A stretch of DNA of 64,000 bases from Microbulbifer litoralis (lineage in GTDB: Bacteria; Pseudomonadota; Gammaproteobacteria; Pseudomonadales; Cellvibrionaceae). A model generated the notes under the pieces. That model had not been told where the DNA came from and did not search any database. It saw only the letters and a list, made by a program, of their open reading frames with translations. Positions 1 through 7,610 of the stretch are shown here, in pieces. Location of the stretch: contig NZ_JALKCV010000010.1 of assembly GCF_023634065.1 (NCBI RefSeq), positions 1 through 64,000 of the forward strand, in the 5' to 3' direction. The stretch's first letter is position 1; every line of letters starts with the position of its first letter. The translations under genes were made by a program, and so were the position numbers.

Positions 1-62
1 ACCACTATGGCCCCGGGTGGCGAGGGCCCGCAGCTATCGTAGGTTAAGCGAGCAATCCCTGC

Positions 63-2372
63 TCATTCTTCAGGCGCCGGCGAATCCCCTCGTATCGCCC
101 GGAGAATCTCCTCCGCCCGCATCGGCAGGGTCCGCATGCGCACCCCGGTTGCGGCGAAAATCGCGTTGCCAATCGCCGGGCCCACCACGGTGGTGGCTGG
201 CTCGCCGAGGCCTACGGGCATCTCGGTGCTGTCGACAAATTCCATTTCGATGTTTGGCACATCACGCATGCGCAGTGGGGTGTAGGTGTTCAGGTTGGTG
301 TCCACCACCTGGCCCTTGTCGAAGCGGGTGCCCTCGTGCAGGGCCAGGCTGACGCCCCAGAGGGCGGCGCCCTCTACCTGGGCGCGGGCGCCGTCCGGGT
401 GGACGACGGTGCCGGCGTCGGTGACCAGGGTGAGTTTCTCCACCGTCGGCCGGCCGGTTTTGCGGTCCACGCGCACGCGGGCGACGCAGGCGGTCCAGGT
501 GGGCATATTGCGTTCCTGGCCATAGGTGGTGGCGACGCCCAGGCCGGTGTCCGCCGGCATTTCGCTGCCCCAGCCAGAGATTTCCCGCACGCGGCGCAGC
601 ACGTTGGCCTGGCGGCTGGCGCCGCCGACGGCGTTGGGGGCGGAGCCGACGTTCTTGCCCTCTGCCTTGAGTTTTTCCAGCCGGAATTCAATCGGGTCCT
701 GGCCGGCCTTGTGGGCGGCTTCGTCCATAAAGCTTTCCAGCGCCCAGTTGACCCAGCCGGAGCCCACGGAACGCAGCCAGCCGGGGCGGAAGGTTTCGGC
801 GGCCAGGTCGTTGGAGATGGCCCGCAGCCGGTTGCCGCCCAGGGTATACCAGTGCAGGGCGCCCTGGATCGCGAAGGGATCGTACTTGCCGCCGGAGATA
901 CCGTCGACAAGAAACGAGGGCGCCATCACTTCGGTGGGCCAGCCGGCGGTGGCGTGGTGCTCCATGGCGGTGGCCCGGCCATCGCTGTCGAAGGCCATGC
1001 GCATCCGCTGTACCGAGGCTGAACGCAGTGAGTCGAAGCGGAGGTCGTCCTCGCGGGTCAGTACCATCTTGACCGGCCTGCCCAGGGCCTTTGCGGCCAG
1101 CGCGGCGGGCACGGCGTAGTCGCCGTTCAGCCGGCGACCGAAACCGCCGCCGAGCATATAGGTCTTCATGACCACTTTTTCTTCCGGCACACCCAGCGCC
1201 TTTGCCAGCGTGGGGATGATCAGTGACTGCCACTGGTTACCGGTATGGATTTCCCAGATGCCGTTTTTCTCCAGTGCCAGCGCGTTGACCGGTTCCAGCT
1301 GGAAGTGCAGGGCGCTGTGGGTGATGTACTCGGCTTCCAGGGTGGAATCGGCCGTGGCGAAGGCCTGTTCCACATCGCCGTCGTCCACCACCAGCACGCC
1401 GGCGTCGCCGCTGTTGATCAGTTCGCGCCCGCGGTCGAGGATTGCCTGTTCGTCGATATCCGCGGTTTTGCCCGGCGCCCAGTCCACGGCGATTTTCTGC
1501 ACGGCCATATTGGCGGCGTGGAAGCTGTCGGCGATGGCCATGGCCCAGCCGGGCACGGTGCCGGACGGGTCTTCCAGCGCGATGGTTTTGTGGTAGCCGG
1601 GAATATCCCGCGCTGCGCTGTCGTCGATGCTTTTGACACTGGCACCGTAGCGGGTCGGCGGTACCAGCGGGCGCCCGTAGACCATGTTCTCCGCGCTGGC
1701 ATCCAGGCCGTAGAGCGCTTTGCCGTCGGTCTTGTCGGGAATATCCAGTGCCTTTGCCGGCCCGCCGATCAGGCGCCGCTCACCGGCGGGCTTGATCGGC
1801 ATCTTTTTCAGTTCTTCCTCGGTATAGCTGCGGCTCATGGTGCCGCCCTGCACCAGTTCCGCGTAGCTGATGGCGCGGTCGCCGGCGATCACGCGGCCGT
1901 TGCGCGCGCGGCACTGGTCTGCGGGCACGCCGAGCTGGCGCGCACCTTCCTCGATCAGTGCAATGCGGCCGGCGGCACCGGCGTGGCTGAGGGGCACGTA
2001 GCTTTGCCATACGGACCAGCTGCCGCCGGTCACCATGTAGCCCCACTTGGGATCGCTGTCGACGTACTTCAGGGAAACCTGTTGCCAGTCTGCCTCCAGT
2101 TCGTCGGCGACGATGCGGGCGAGGGCGGTGCCGATATGCTGGCCCATTTCCGCCTTGGCGATATTGACAACGATGTGCCCGTCTTGCTGGATCTGGTACC
2201 ACACCGTGGGCTCGAAGGCGCCCTCGGCAGCAGCCCTGGTGGGGTCGGCCAGGCTGAGGGCCGAGCGGGCGAAGGCGAAGGTCAGGCCGGCGCCAGCCAT
2301 GCCGATGATGAAGCCGCGCCGGCCCAGGTCCGGTGCGTCGCCGCCGTTTTTGTTTTTGGGAAACTTAAGCAT
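63..2372 (-). CDS. Molybdopterin-binding subunit, isoquinoline 1-oxidoreductase beta type
   Basis: Large catalytic subunit of a xanthine-oxidase-family molybdenum hydroxylase, 769 aa. The N-terminus has a twin-arginine signal (RRGFIIGMAGAG near residue 20), so the folded cofactor-loaded protein is probably exported to the periplasm, as in the IorB/aldehyde-dehydrogenase subfamily. The glycine-rich LGGGFGRR motif near residue 405 and GLGEPATT near the C-terminus are typical of molybdopterin-cytosine-dinucleotide binding. It overlaps the upstream 2Fe-2S subunit by 8 nt, giving the operon cytochrome c, 2Fe-2S, Mo subunit. The likely role is hydroxylation of an N-heterocycle or aldehyde with electrons passed to the cytochrome. 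The substrate cannot be read from sequence. Confidence 0.9.
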   Translation of the reverse strand: MLKFPKNKNGGDAPDLGRRGFIIGMAGAGLTFAFARSALSLADPTRAAAEGAFEPTVWYQIQQDGHIVVNIAKAEMGQHIGTALARIVADELEADWQQVSLKYVDSDPKWGYMVTGGSWSVWQSYVPLSHAGAAGRIALIEEGARQLGVPADQCRARNGRVIAGDRAISYAELVQGGTMSRSYTEEELKKMPIKPAGERRLIGGPAKALDIPDKTDGKALYGLDASAENMVYGRPLVPPTRYGASVKSIDDSAARDIPGYHKTIALEDPSGTVPGWAMAIADSFHAANMAVQKIAVDWAPGKTADIDEQAILDRGRELINSGDAGVLVVDDGDVEQAFATADSTLEAEYITHSALHFQLEPVNALALEKNGIWEIHTGNQWQSLIIPTLAKALGVPEEKVVMKTYMLGGGFGRRLNGDYAVPAALAAKALGRPVKMVLTREDDLRFDSLRSASVQRMRMAFDSDGRATAMEHHATAGWPTEVMAPSFLVDGISGGKYDPFAIQGALHWYTLGGNRLRAISNDLAAETFRPGWLRSVGSGWVNWALESFMDEAAHKAGQDPIEFRLEKLKAEGKNVGSAPNAVGGASRQANVLRRVREISGWGSEMPADTGLGVATTYGQERNMPTWTACVARVRVDRKTGRPTVEKLTLVTDAGTVVHPDGARAQVEGAALWGVSLALHEGTRFDKGQVVDTNLNTYTPLRMRDVPNIEMEFVDSTEMPVGLGEPATTVVGPAIGNAIFAATGVRMRTLPMRAEEILRAIRGDSPAPEE

Positions 2373-2862
2373 GGTCGGCCCCCGGGTTTTCCTCTCCGGT
2401 ATCGGCTCGCATGCGGTCGGCGGCCAGTCTGATCGCCTCGCGGATGCGGATATAAGCCATGCAGCGGCACAGGTTGCCGCTCATCACATGGTCGATCTGT
2501 TCGTCGGTGGGGTTGGGGAAGTCTTTCAGCATGGCCGCGGCCTGCATGATCTGGCCCGGCTGGCAGTAGCCGCATTGTGGTGTCTGCGCTTCCACCCAGG
2601 CCTGGATCAGCGGGTGTTCGCCATTTTGCGACAGGCCCTCGATGGTGGTGACTTCGGTATCGGCAACGCTGCTGACCGGTGTGATGCACGAGCGTACGGC
2701 GCGGCCGTTGACGTGCACCGTGCAGGCGCCGCAGAGCCCGATACCGCAGCCGTACTTGGTGCCGGTAAAGCCGATATCGTCGCGGATGACCCACAACAGT
2801 GGGGTTTCCTCCGGCACATCCACTGCTGCCTGTTGGCCGTTGATCCGGAATTCGGTGCTCAT
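2365..2862 (-). CDS. (2Fe-2S)-binding small subunit of molybdenum hydroxylase (IorA type)
   Basis: Electron-transfer subunit of 165 aa carrying two [2Fe-2S] clusters. The plant-ferredoxin-like N-terminal half has CGIGLCGACTV followed by a further Cys. The helical C-terminal half has CGYCQPGQ and GNLCRCMAY, the usual cysteine ligands. The ATG at 2862 was chosen because GGAGAGAAG lies just upstream and the protein then begins MSTEFRINGQ as in the family. A longer in-frame extension has no homology. It overlaps the cytochrome gene by 4 nt and the Mo subunit by 8 nt, so the three are translationally coupled. Confidence 0.92.
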   Translation of the reverse strand: MSTEFRINGQQAAVDVPEETPLLWVIRDDIGFTGTKYGCGIGLCGACTVHVNGRAVRSCITPVSSVADTEVTTIEGLSQNGEHPLIQAWVEAQTPQCGYCQPGQIMQAAAMLKDFPNPTDEQIDHVMSGNLCRCMAYIRIREAIRLAADRMRADTGEENPGADHA

Positions 2863-4169
2863 TGCTTCTCTCCCGCGTGTGATGCTGCCTGGCCCAGTGT
2901 CTGGCGCAGTTCTTCCAGGCGTTTGTCCAGTCCCTCCCACGGTGGCAGGTTGGCGCGCTTGCGCAGGAACTGCGCCAGGCTGGCGATATCCGCATTACTC
3001 AGGGAGGCGAAATCCGGCATCACGATACCCGGCGAGCCCTCGTCGGCGGGCACCCCCTGCAGCAGTACCCGCAGCAGGTTGGTGGGGTCGCCGGCGGTAA
3101 CGGCGCTGTTCAGGCTCAGCTCGGCGCGCAGTGCCATGGGATTGTTCGCCGCGTTGTAGTGGCAGGCGGCGCAGGCGCTGATATAGAGGTTTTCGCCGTG
3201 GCTGCGATCGCCGTCGGTACGCCTGTGGGCCGCTTCGATAAGCTCGCCGGCGCGCCGGGCGGCGCCGTCAACTTTGGCCGGGCCGGCGAGGGAGGCCAGG
3301 TAGGCGGCCAGTGCGTGGATATCGCTGTCCGGCGCCCGCTGCAGGCCCCTGTGCACCACTTCACCCATGGAGCCCACGGCGACGCCCTGGTAGTCGGCCC
3401 GCCCCTCGCGCAGGTAGCTGTAGAGCGTGTCGGTGTCCCAGTGCACTGGGACCGGCTGTTCCGGATTCAGCGCCGGCGCATACCAGTTGTCGATCAGTGC
3501 CCCGGCGTAGGCCCGGCCTTTTTTCTCTGCGCCGAAGAGGTTGCGCGGCGAGTGGCAGGCGGTGCAGTGGCCGGCGCCCTCCGCCAGGTAGGCGCCGCGG
3601 TTCCATTCATCGCTCTGTTGCGGGTCTGGCTGTATCGGTTTGCTGTCGAAGAACAGCAGTTGCCAGCCCCATTGCAGGAAGCGCAGGTTGAATGGAAAAT
3701 GCATGGCATTTTCCGGCGGCGTATAGGCCACCGGTTCCAGCGTCATCAGGTAGGCGTAGAGCGCATCCAGGTCCTCGTCCGACAGGTTCTTGAAATGGGT
3801 GTACGGAAATGCCGGGTAGAGGTAGGAGCCATCGCGGGCGATGCCTTCGCGCATGGAGCGCACAAAGGCATCGCGGGACCAGCGGCCGATGCCGTTCTCG
3901 GGATGCGGGGTGATATTGGTGGAGTAGAGGGTGCCGAAACCGGTGGGGAAATCCCGGCCGCCGGCATAGGGCTTGTCCTCTGCCGTGGTGTGGCAGGTGG
4001 CGCAGTTGCCGATGCCGGCCAAGACCCGGCCGCGCTCTACCTGCTCCGCACTGAAGGACGAGGCGGCGGGCGTTTCCACCGCGGCAATCGACGGTTTGCG
4101 AATCAGGAAGAAAAGTGCGGCGAGGATGATCAGTACCACCACGAGTACCGTGGCCAGGGTTCTGCCCAT
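2859..4169 (-). CDS. Membrane-anchored tri-haem cytochrome c
   Basis: 436-aa protein with an N-terminal transmembrane anchor (about residues 4-24) and three CxxCH haem-c motifs: CATCH, CTACH and CAACH. This is the layout of cytochrome c subunits of membrane alcohol/aldehyde dehydrogenases. It is the first gene of the operon and probably moves electrons from the 2Fe-2S subunit to the respiratory chain in the periplasm. Its stop overlaps the next start by 4 nt. Known family role: electron acceptor for periplasmic Mo hydroxylases. The exact partner oxidase is inference. Confidence 0.9.
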   Translation of the reverse strand: MGRTLATVLVVVLIILAALFFLIRKPSIAAVETPAASSFSAEQVERGRVLAGIGNCATCHTTAEDKPYAGGRDFPTGFGTLYSTNITPHPENGIGRWSRDAFVRSMREGIARDGSYLYPAFPYTHFKNLSDEDLDALYAYLMTLEPVAYTPPENAMHFPFNLRFLQWGWQLLFFDSKPIQPDPQQSDEWNRGAYLAEGAGHCTACHSPRNLFGAEKKGRAYAGALIDNWYAPALNPEQPVPVHWDTDTLYSYLREGRADYQGVAVGSMGEVVHRGLQRAPDSDIHALAAYLASLAGPAKVDGAARRAGELIEAAHRRTDGDRSHGENLYISACAACHYNAANNPMALRAELSLNSAVTAGDPTNLLRVLLQGVPADEGSPGIVMPDFASLSNADIASLAQFLRKRANLPPWEGLDKRLEELRQTLGQAASHAGEKQ

Positions 4170-4366
4170 GTCGAAACCTCTTGCAGTAAACAGTCACCGG
4201 GGCCGCGTTTTATCGGGAATGAGGCGGCAGATCAGTCACTGTATAGCACCCTTTGAGAGCCGCTTTGGCCGCGTCGGTAGATTATCGGGCAGATGGCGGG
4301 AATGACTTCTTCTTCCCTATGGAATATGGGGGTTTTGGCGTCGCAAGTATGGTGGAGTGGCTGCAA

Positions 4367-4957
4367 CTAACCCAGCGCCATATGGGTGAGTCCCGAGAGC
4401 AGTAGCCACAGTGTGGGAATGATGGAGGCCGCCCACATCGCCGGGCCGCGCAGCGCGATCAGCGCCAGGCCGAGGGTGACGATGGCGGTGGGATCCGGGT
4501 GGATGCCGAATATCTCCGCCCGGTACCAGGAGTGACCGCCCGGCGGCGCAAGCAGCGGCAGGCCGACCAGCCCCGAGAGGGCGATTGCAATACCGGTAAT
4601 CACTGCCGGGTTTGTAAATTGCGGTGGCTCCAGGGGGGCGCTGCGCACAAGCGCAATCAATACCAGAAACAACGCCTGTGCCAGGAAGGCCCAGCCGATG
4701 TAACCGCCGGCCCAGTTGAGTTCCGCGTAGCGTTGCATGAAAAAAGCCACGGCGATAAACGCCCAGGGCGGGGCCAGCAGCAGGCAGGCGACGCGCGCGC
4801 GGTTTTTCAAGGCGAAAAGCAGTGCGGCTGTGCCCAATGCCAGTGTCAGCAGGTGCAGCGGCCAGAAGGTTTCGCCCATGCGTTCGAGCAGGCGAAAATA
4901 GATATCCGCGGTAAACGGGATAAAGTCCTGCAAGCGGTAGCTGGACCAATCGCTCAT
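4367..4957 (-). CDS. DUF6064-type integral membrane protein
   Basis: 196-aa protein with about six hydrophobic segments. It matches the pattern of the DUF6064 family (N-terminal amphipathic stretch, then alternating helices). No catalytic motif is visible. It starts inside the end of the aldo/keto reductase gene (4-nt overlap) and closes the four-gene operon that begins with the LysR regulator at 7201. The function is unknown; the coupling suggests a shared regulon with the exported reductase. Confidence 0.75.
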   Translation of the reverse strand: MSDWSSYRLQDFIPFTADIYFRLLERMGETFWPLHLLTLALGTAALLFALKNRARVACLLLAPPWAFIAVAFFMQRYAELNWAGGYIGWAFLAQALFLVLIALVRSAPLEPPQFTNPAVITGIAIALSGLVGLPLLAPPGGHSWYRAEIFGIHPDPTAIVTLGLALIALRGPAMWAASIIPTLWLLLSGLTHMALG

Positions 4958-5886
4958 AGCGACTCGATGGCGGCTGCCATCCGCCGCCGGGCACTGGCGG
5001 AGGGCAGGGGCGCACTGCCCGCGCGCATGTTTTCATTCATATGGTCGACGCGGGTGGTGGCGGGGATGGCACAGTTGACGGCCGGGTGACTGACGATAAA
5101 TTTCAGCAGGAAATCCGCCCAGGTGCGGCAGCCGCATTCCTCGACCGCCCATTCCGGAACTTTCTCGCCACGGCGTTTCAGGCCCTTGATCAGCGCGCCG
5201 CCGTCGTAGGGCCGGTTGGCAATGACGGCGATACCCTTTTCCCGTGCCAGCGGCAACAATCGTTGTTCCGCCTCGCGGTGGGTAATGTTGTAGGTGAGCT
5301 GGGCGAAGTCGATATCTTCACTGGCCATCACCTGCTCGAATTCGCGGTGGCGGCGCCCATGGGATGTGGTGATGCCGATATAGCCGATCTCTCCCGCCGC
5401 CTTCATTTCCCGCAGTGTTGCCAGATGGTCGCGCCAGTCGGTCAGGTTGTGAACCTGCACCAGGTCGAAACGCTTGACGCCCCAGCGCTTTTCCAGTTCG
5501 GCAACCTGCTCCCGCGCCGTGCCGCCGGCCGGGCTCCAGACTTTTTCCGCGGAAAAGAGGCTGGCGGGAATCCCGAGGCGCTCAAGCGCATAGCCGATCA
5601 CATCGGGCGCGGAGCCGTACATGGGGGAGGAATCGATCAGGCCGCCGCCGTGCCGGAAAAAGGCCCGCACCACCTCGCTGCGTGCACCGAGCAGCTGCGG
5701 ATCGCTGCCCACGTTGAAGGTGCGCCAGGTGCCCATACCGATTACCGGCAGCTTTTGACCGCTGGCGGGAATGGGTTTGCTGAGCAGCGAACCGGGTTCG
5801 GCCAGTGCCGGCCCGGATGGCAGCCACGCGGCGGCGATACCTGCGCCGATCCACTTCAATGTGCGTCTGCGGTTGCGATCTGTCAT
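4954..5886 (-). CDS. Tat-exported aldo/keto reductase
   Basis: NAD(P)H-type aldo/keto reductase, 310 aa. The N-terminus NRRRTLKWIGAG plus a hydrophobic stretch ending ALA is a twin-arginine signal, unusual because most of the family is cytosolic. The barrel carries a GMGTWR start, the DSSPMYGSA motif with catalytic Tyr, a Lys in AEKVW and a His in VQVHNL. The ATG at 5886 gives the complete Tat signal and overlaps the upstream gene by 4 nt; the longer open frame reads through the neighbouring gene. A periplasmic reductase needs an exported cofactor or another electron source, so the real reaction is open. Confidence 0.85.
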   Translation of the reverse strand: MTDRNRRRTLKWIGAGIAAAWLPSGPALAEPGSLLSKPIPASGQKLPVIGMGTWRTFNVGSDPQLLGARSEVVRAFFRHGGGLIDSSPMYGSAPDVIGYALERLGIPASLFSAEKVWSPAGGTAREQVAELEKRWGVKRFDLVQVHNLTDWRDHLATLREMKAAGEIGYIGITTSHGRRHREFEQVMASEDIDFAQLTYNITHREAEQRLLPLAREKGIAVIANRPYDGGALIKGLKRRGEKVPEWAVEECGCRTWADFLLKFIVSHPAVNCAIPATTRVDHMNENMRAGSAPLPSASARRRMAAAIESL

Positions 5887-6299
5887 GACGAACGGCCTCT
5901 CAGGGTATCCGGGCGCCAAAGGGCGGTGCCGAGCAGTAGTGCAAAGCATGCCAGCACGAACACCTTGTTGACAAACCAGTTGGTTCGCCAGATGGACCAC
6001 TCCGGGTCGGCGAGAAAACGGGTGAACAGCGTAACGATGATGACGATTTCCACCACCGACATCGCAATCGCCAGCGCACGCGTATAGGGCGGTCGCGCCA
6101 GCAGCGCCCAGCCCATCCAGATATGCGCCAGCGGCCACAGGTCCCAGTAGATATGGCTGTTCCAGGGCCCACCGCTGGCCAGTGCAAAACCGATCGGGAA
6201 CAGATATTTGATAAACACCGTCCAGGCGGCGAGGATAAACAGCAGGTGGGCGAGAAAGGTGGCCCAGGTGTTCGGAGGCTCGGGAGTGGGTGCTGTCAT
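5883..6299 (-). CDS. Four-helix membrane protein of unknown function
   Basis: 138-aa protein with about four hydrophobic helices (residues about 12-32, 45-62, 68-90 and 105-122). The ATG at 6299 was chosen because it overlaps the LysR stop by 4 nt and removes a Pro/Arg-rich out-of-family extension. It lies between the LysR gene and the Tat-exported aldo/keto reductase. It could be a membrane anchor or electron-transfer partner for that reductase (inference only); no haem-binding histidine pairs stand out. Confidence 0.7.
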   Translation of the reverse strand: MTAPTPEPPNTWATFLAHLLFILAAWTVFIKYLFPIGFALASGGPWNSHIYWDLWPLAHIWMGWALLARPPYTRALAIAMSVVEIVIIVTLFTRFLADPEWSIWRTNWFVNKVFVLACFALLLGTALWRPDTLRGRSS

Positions 6300-7201
6300 T
6301 GCGACGCTCCCGTAGCGTAGAACCACGGCTGGGCGTGCAGAAAGTTTTCCAGCCCTTCGCGGAACAGCCTCGCTCGAACGGACAGCGTGCGCTGGTACGG
6401 CCAGACCAGGTAAATCTCCCTTTGCGGCCCCTGCCATTGTGGCAGTACCTGTACCAGCTCGCCATTCTGCAGGCTGTCGTGGAGCATACTCATTGGCAGC
6501 AGGGCGACGCCAGCGCCCGCCTTGACCAGGTTCAGGGTAACCTGCATATCGTTACTGATATGGCGATGCTTTTTTGGGACTTCGATAGTCTGGTCACCGG
6601 AGTGCAACACCCAATCACTGAACATTTCGGCGGCGATACTGGGGCAGGCGCCCAGCGAATCGACCGTTGATGGAAGCTTCCCCGCGGCCGCCCTGGCGGC
6701 TACCAGCACCAGGGGAATGGTGCCGACCAACTTCTGAATCAGGGACGAACTCGTCTGTGGCCCCGATCGCAGAGCGATATCCGCCTGGCTGGAGATGACA
6801 TCCTCGGTGGGATCGCCGAGTTTTATTCTCAGTGCGATATCGGGATGGCGGGAGACAAACCCCTGCCAGAATGCATCGAGGGGGCCGCTGCCCAGATTGG
6901 TCGGCGCCATCACCTTGAGTTCGCCACTGGGGCTGTTGATGGCCCGGTCCAGGTTGTCGAGGCGCCGGTCCAGGGCATTGATAAAATCGGCGCACTCCCG
7001 ATAGTAGGGAAGTCCCGCCGGGGTCAGTGCCAAGCCCTTGCTTGAACGGTGGAATAGCTCGCAGCCCAGCTGTTTTTCAAGATCGCTTACCCGCCGCGAG
7101 ACGGTAGCCACCGTCATGCCGAGTGTATGGGCGGCATTGGTCAGGCTCTGCTGGTCCGCGGCGTTGATAAAGATCTTCAGGTTATCCAGCATGCTTTCCA
7201 T
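6296..7201 (-). CDS. LysR-family transcriptional regulator
   Basis: 301-aa regulator with an N-terminal winged helix-turn-helix (about residues 4-63, SLTNAAHTLGMTVATVSRRV) and a substrate-binding domain. The ATG at 7201 precedes the MLDNLKIF helix; a second ATG three codons later is also possible. It is the first gene of a 4-nt-overlapping operon with two membrane proteins and a Tat-exported reductase, so it probably controls its own operon. It is divergent from the small DUF2798 gene across 91 nt, which holds both promoters. Confidence 0.88.
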   Translation of the reverse strand: MESMLDNLKIFINAADQQSLTNAAHTLGMTVATVSRRVSDLEKQLGCELFHRSSKGLALTPAGLPYYRECADFINALDRRLDNLDRAINSPSGELKVMAPTNLGSGPLDAFWQGFVSRHPDIALRIKLGDPTEDVISSQADIALRSGPQTSSSLIQKLVGTIPLVLVAARAAAGKLPSTVDSLGACPSIAAEMFSDWVLHSGDQTIEVPKKHRHISNDMQVTLNLVKAGAGVALLPMSMLHDSLQNGELVQVLPQWQGPQREIYLVWPYQRTLSVRARLFREGLENFLHAQPWFYATGASQ

Positions 7202-7292
7202 ATGTGCAAATTGTGTTTTCGATTTTAACGATACACTACAAATATGTCGGGTGATAGCCTGCTCCCTGAAAGTTATCGAGGGAGTTGGAACC

Positions 7293-7508
7293 ATGAAACA
7301 TCGATTGATCTTTGCTGTGCTGATGTCGTTCGTCCTGACATTGTTTATGTCTGCATGGGTGACTTTTATCAATATGGGGCTTGTCGAGGGGTTTGCGGAC
7401 TACTGGCTCTCGGCCTGGATTCTCGCCTGGCTCGCCGCGGGAGTGATTTCCTTTCTGTGCGGGCCGCAGATTCATCGCGTGGCGCATCGAATTGCTGCCA
7501 GAATCTGA
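7293..7508 (+). CDS. DUF2798 two-helix membrane protein
   Basis: 71-aa protein with two transmembrane helices, ending with a short basic tail. The sequence pattern (N-terminal MKHRL, an F-V-T-F-I-N centre, and a W-L-A-A-G-V second helix) is that of DUF2798. The ATG at 7293 has GGGAG nine bases upstream. It is divergent from the LysR gene and may be one of its targets. The role is unknown. Confidence 0.8.
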   Translation: MKHRLIFAVLMSFVLTLFMSAWVTFINMGLVEGFADYWLSAWILAWLAAGVISFLCGPQIHRVAHRIAARI

Positions 7509-7610
7509 AAGATCAGGCACACCGCTTTCATACTTTGAACCTCACGGCCGTTTGGTGCGACTACCTCTCTGGAAACACAGTTTACCCAAGCAACCAGAGA
7601 GACCATCACT

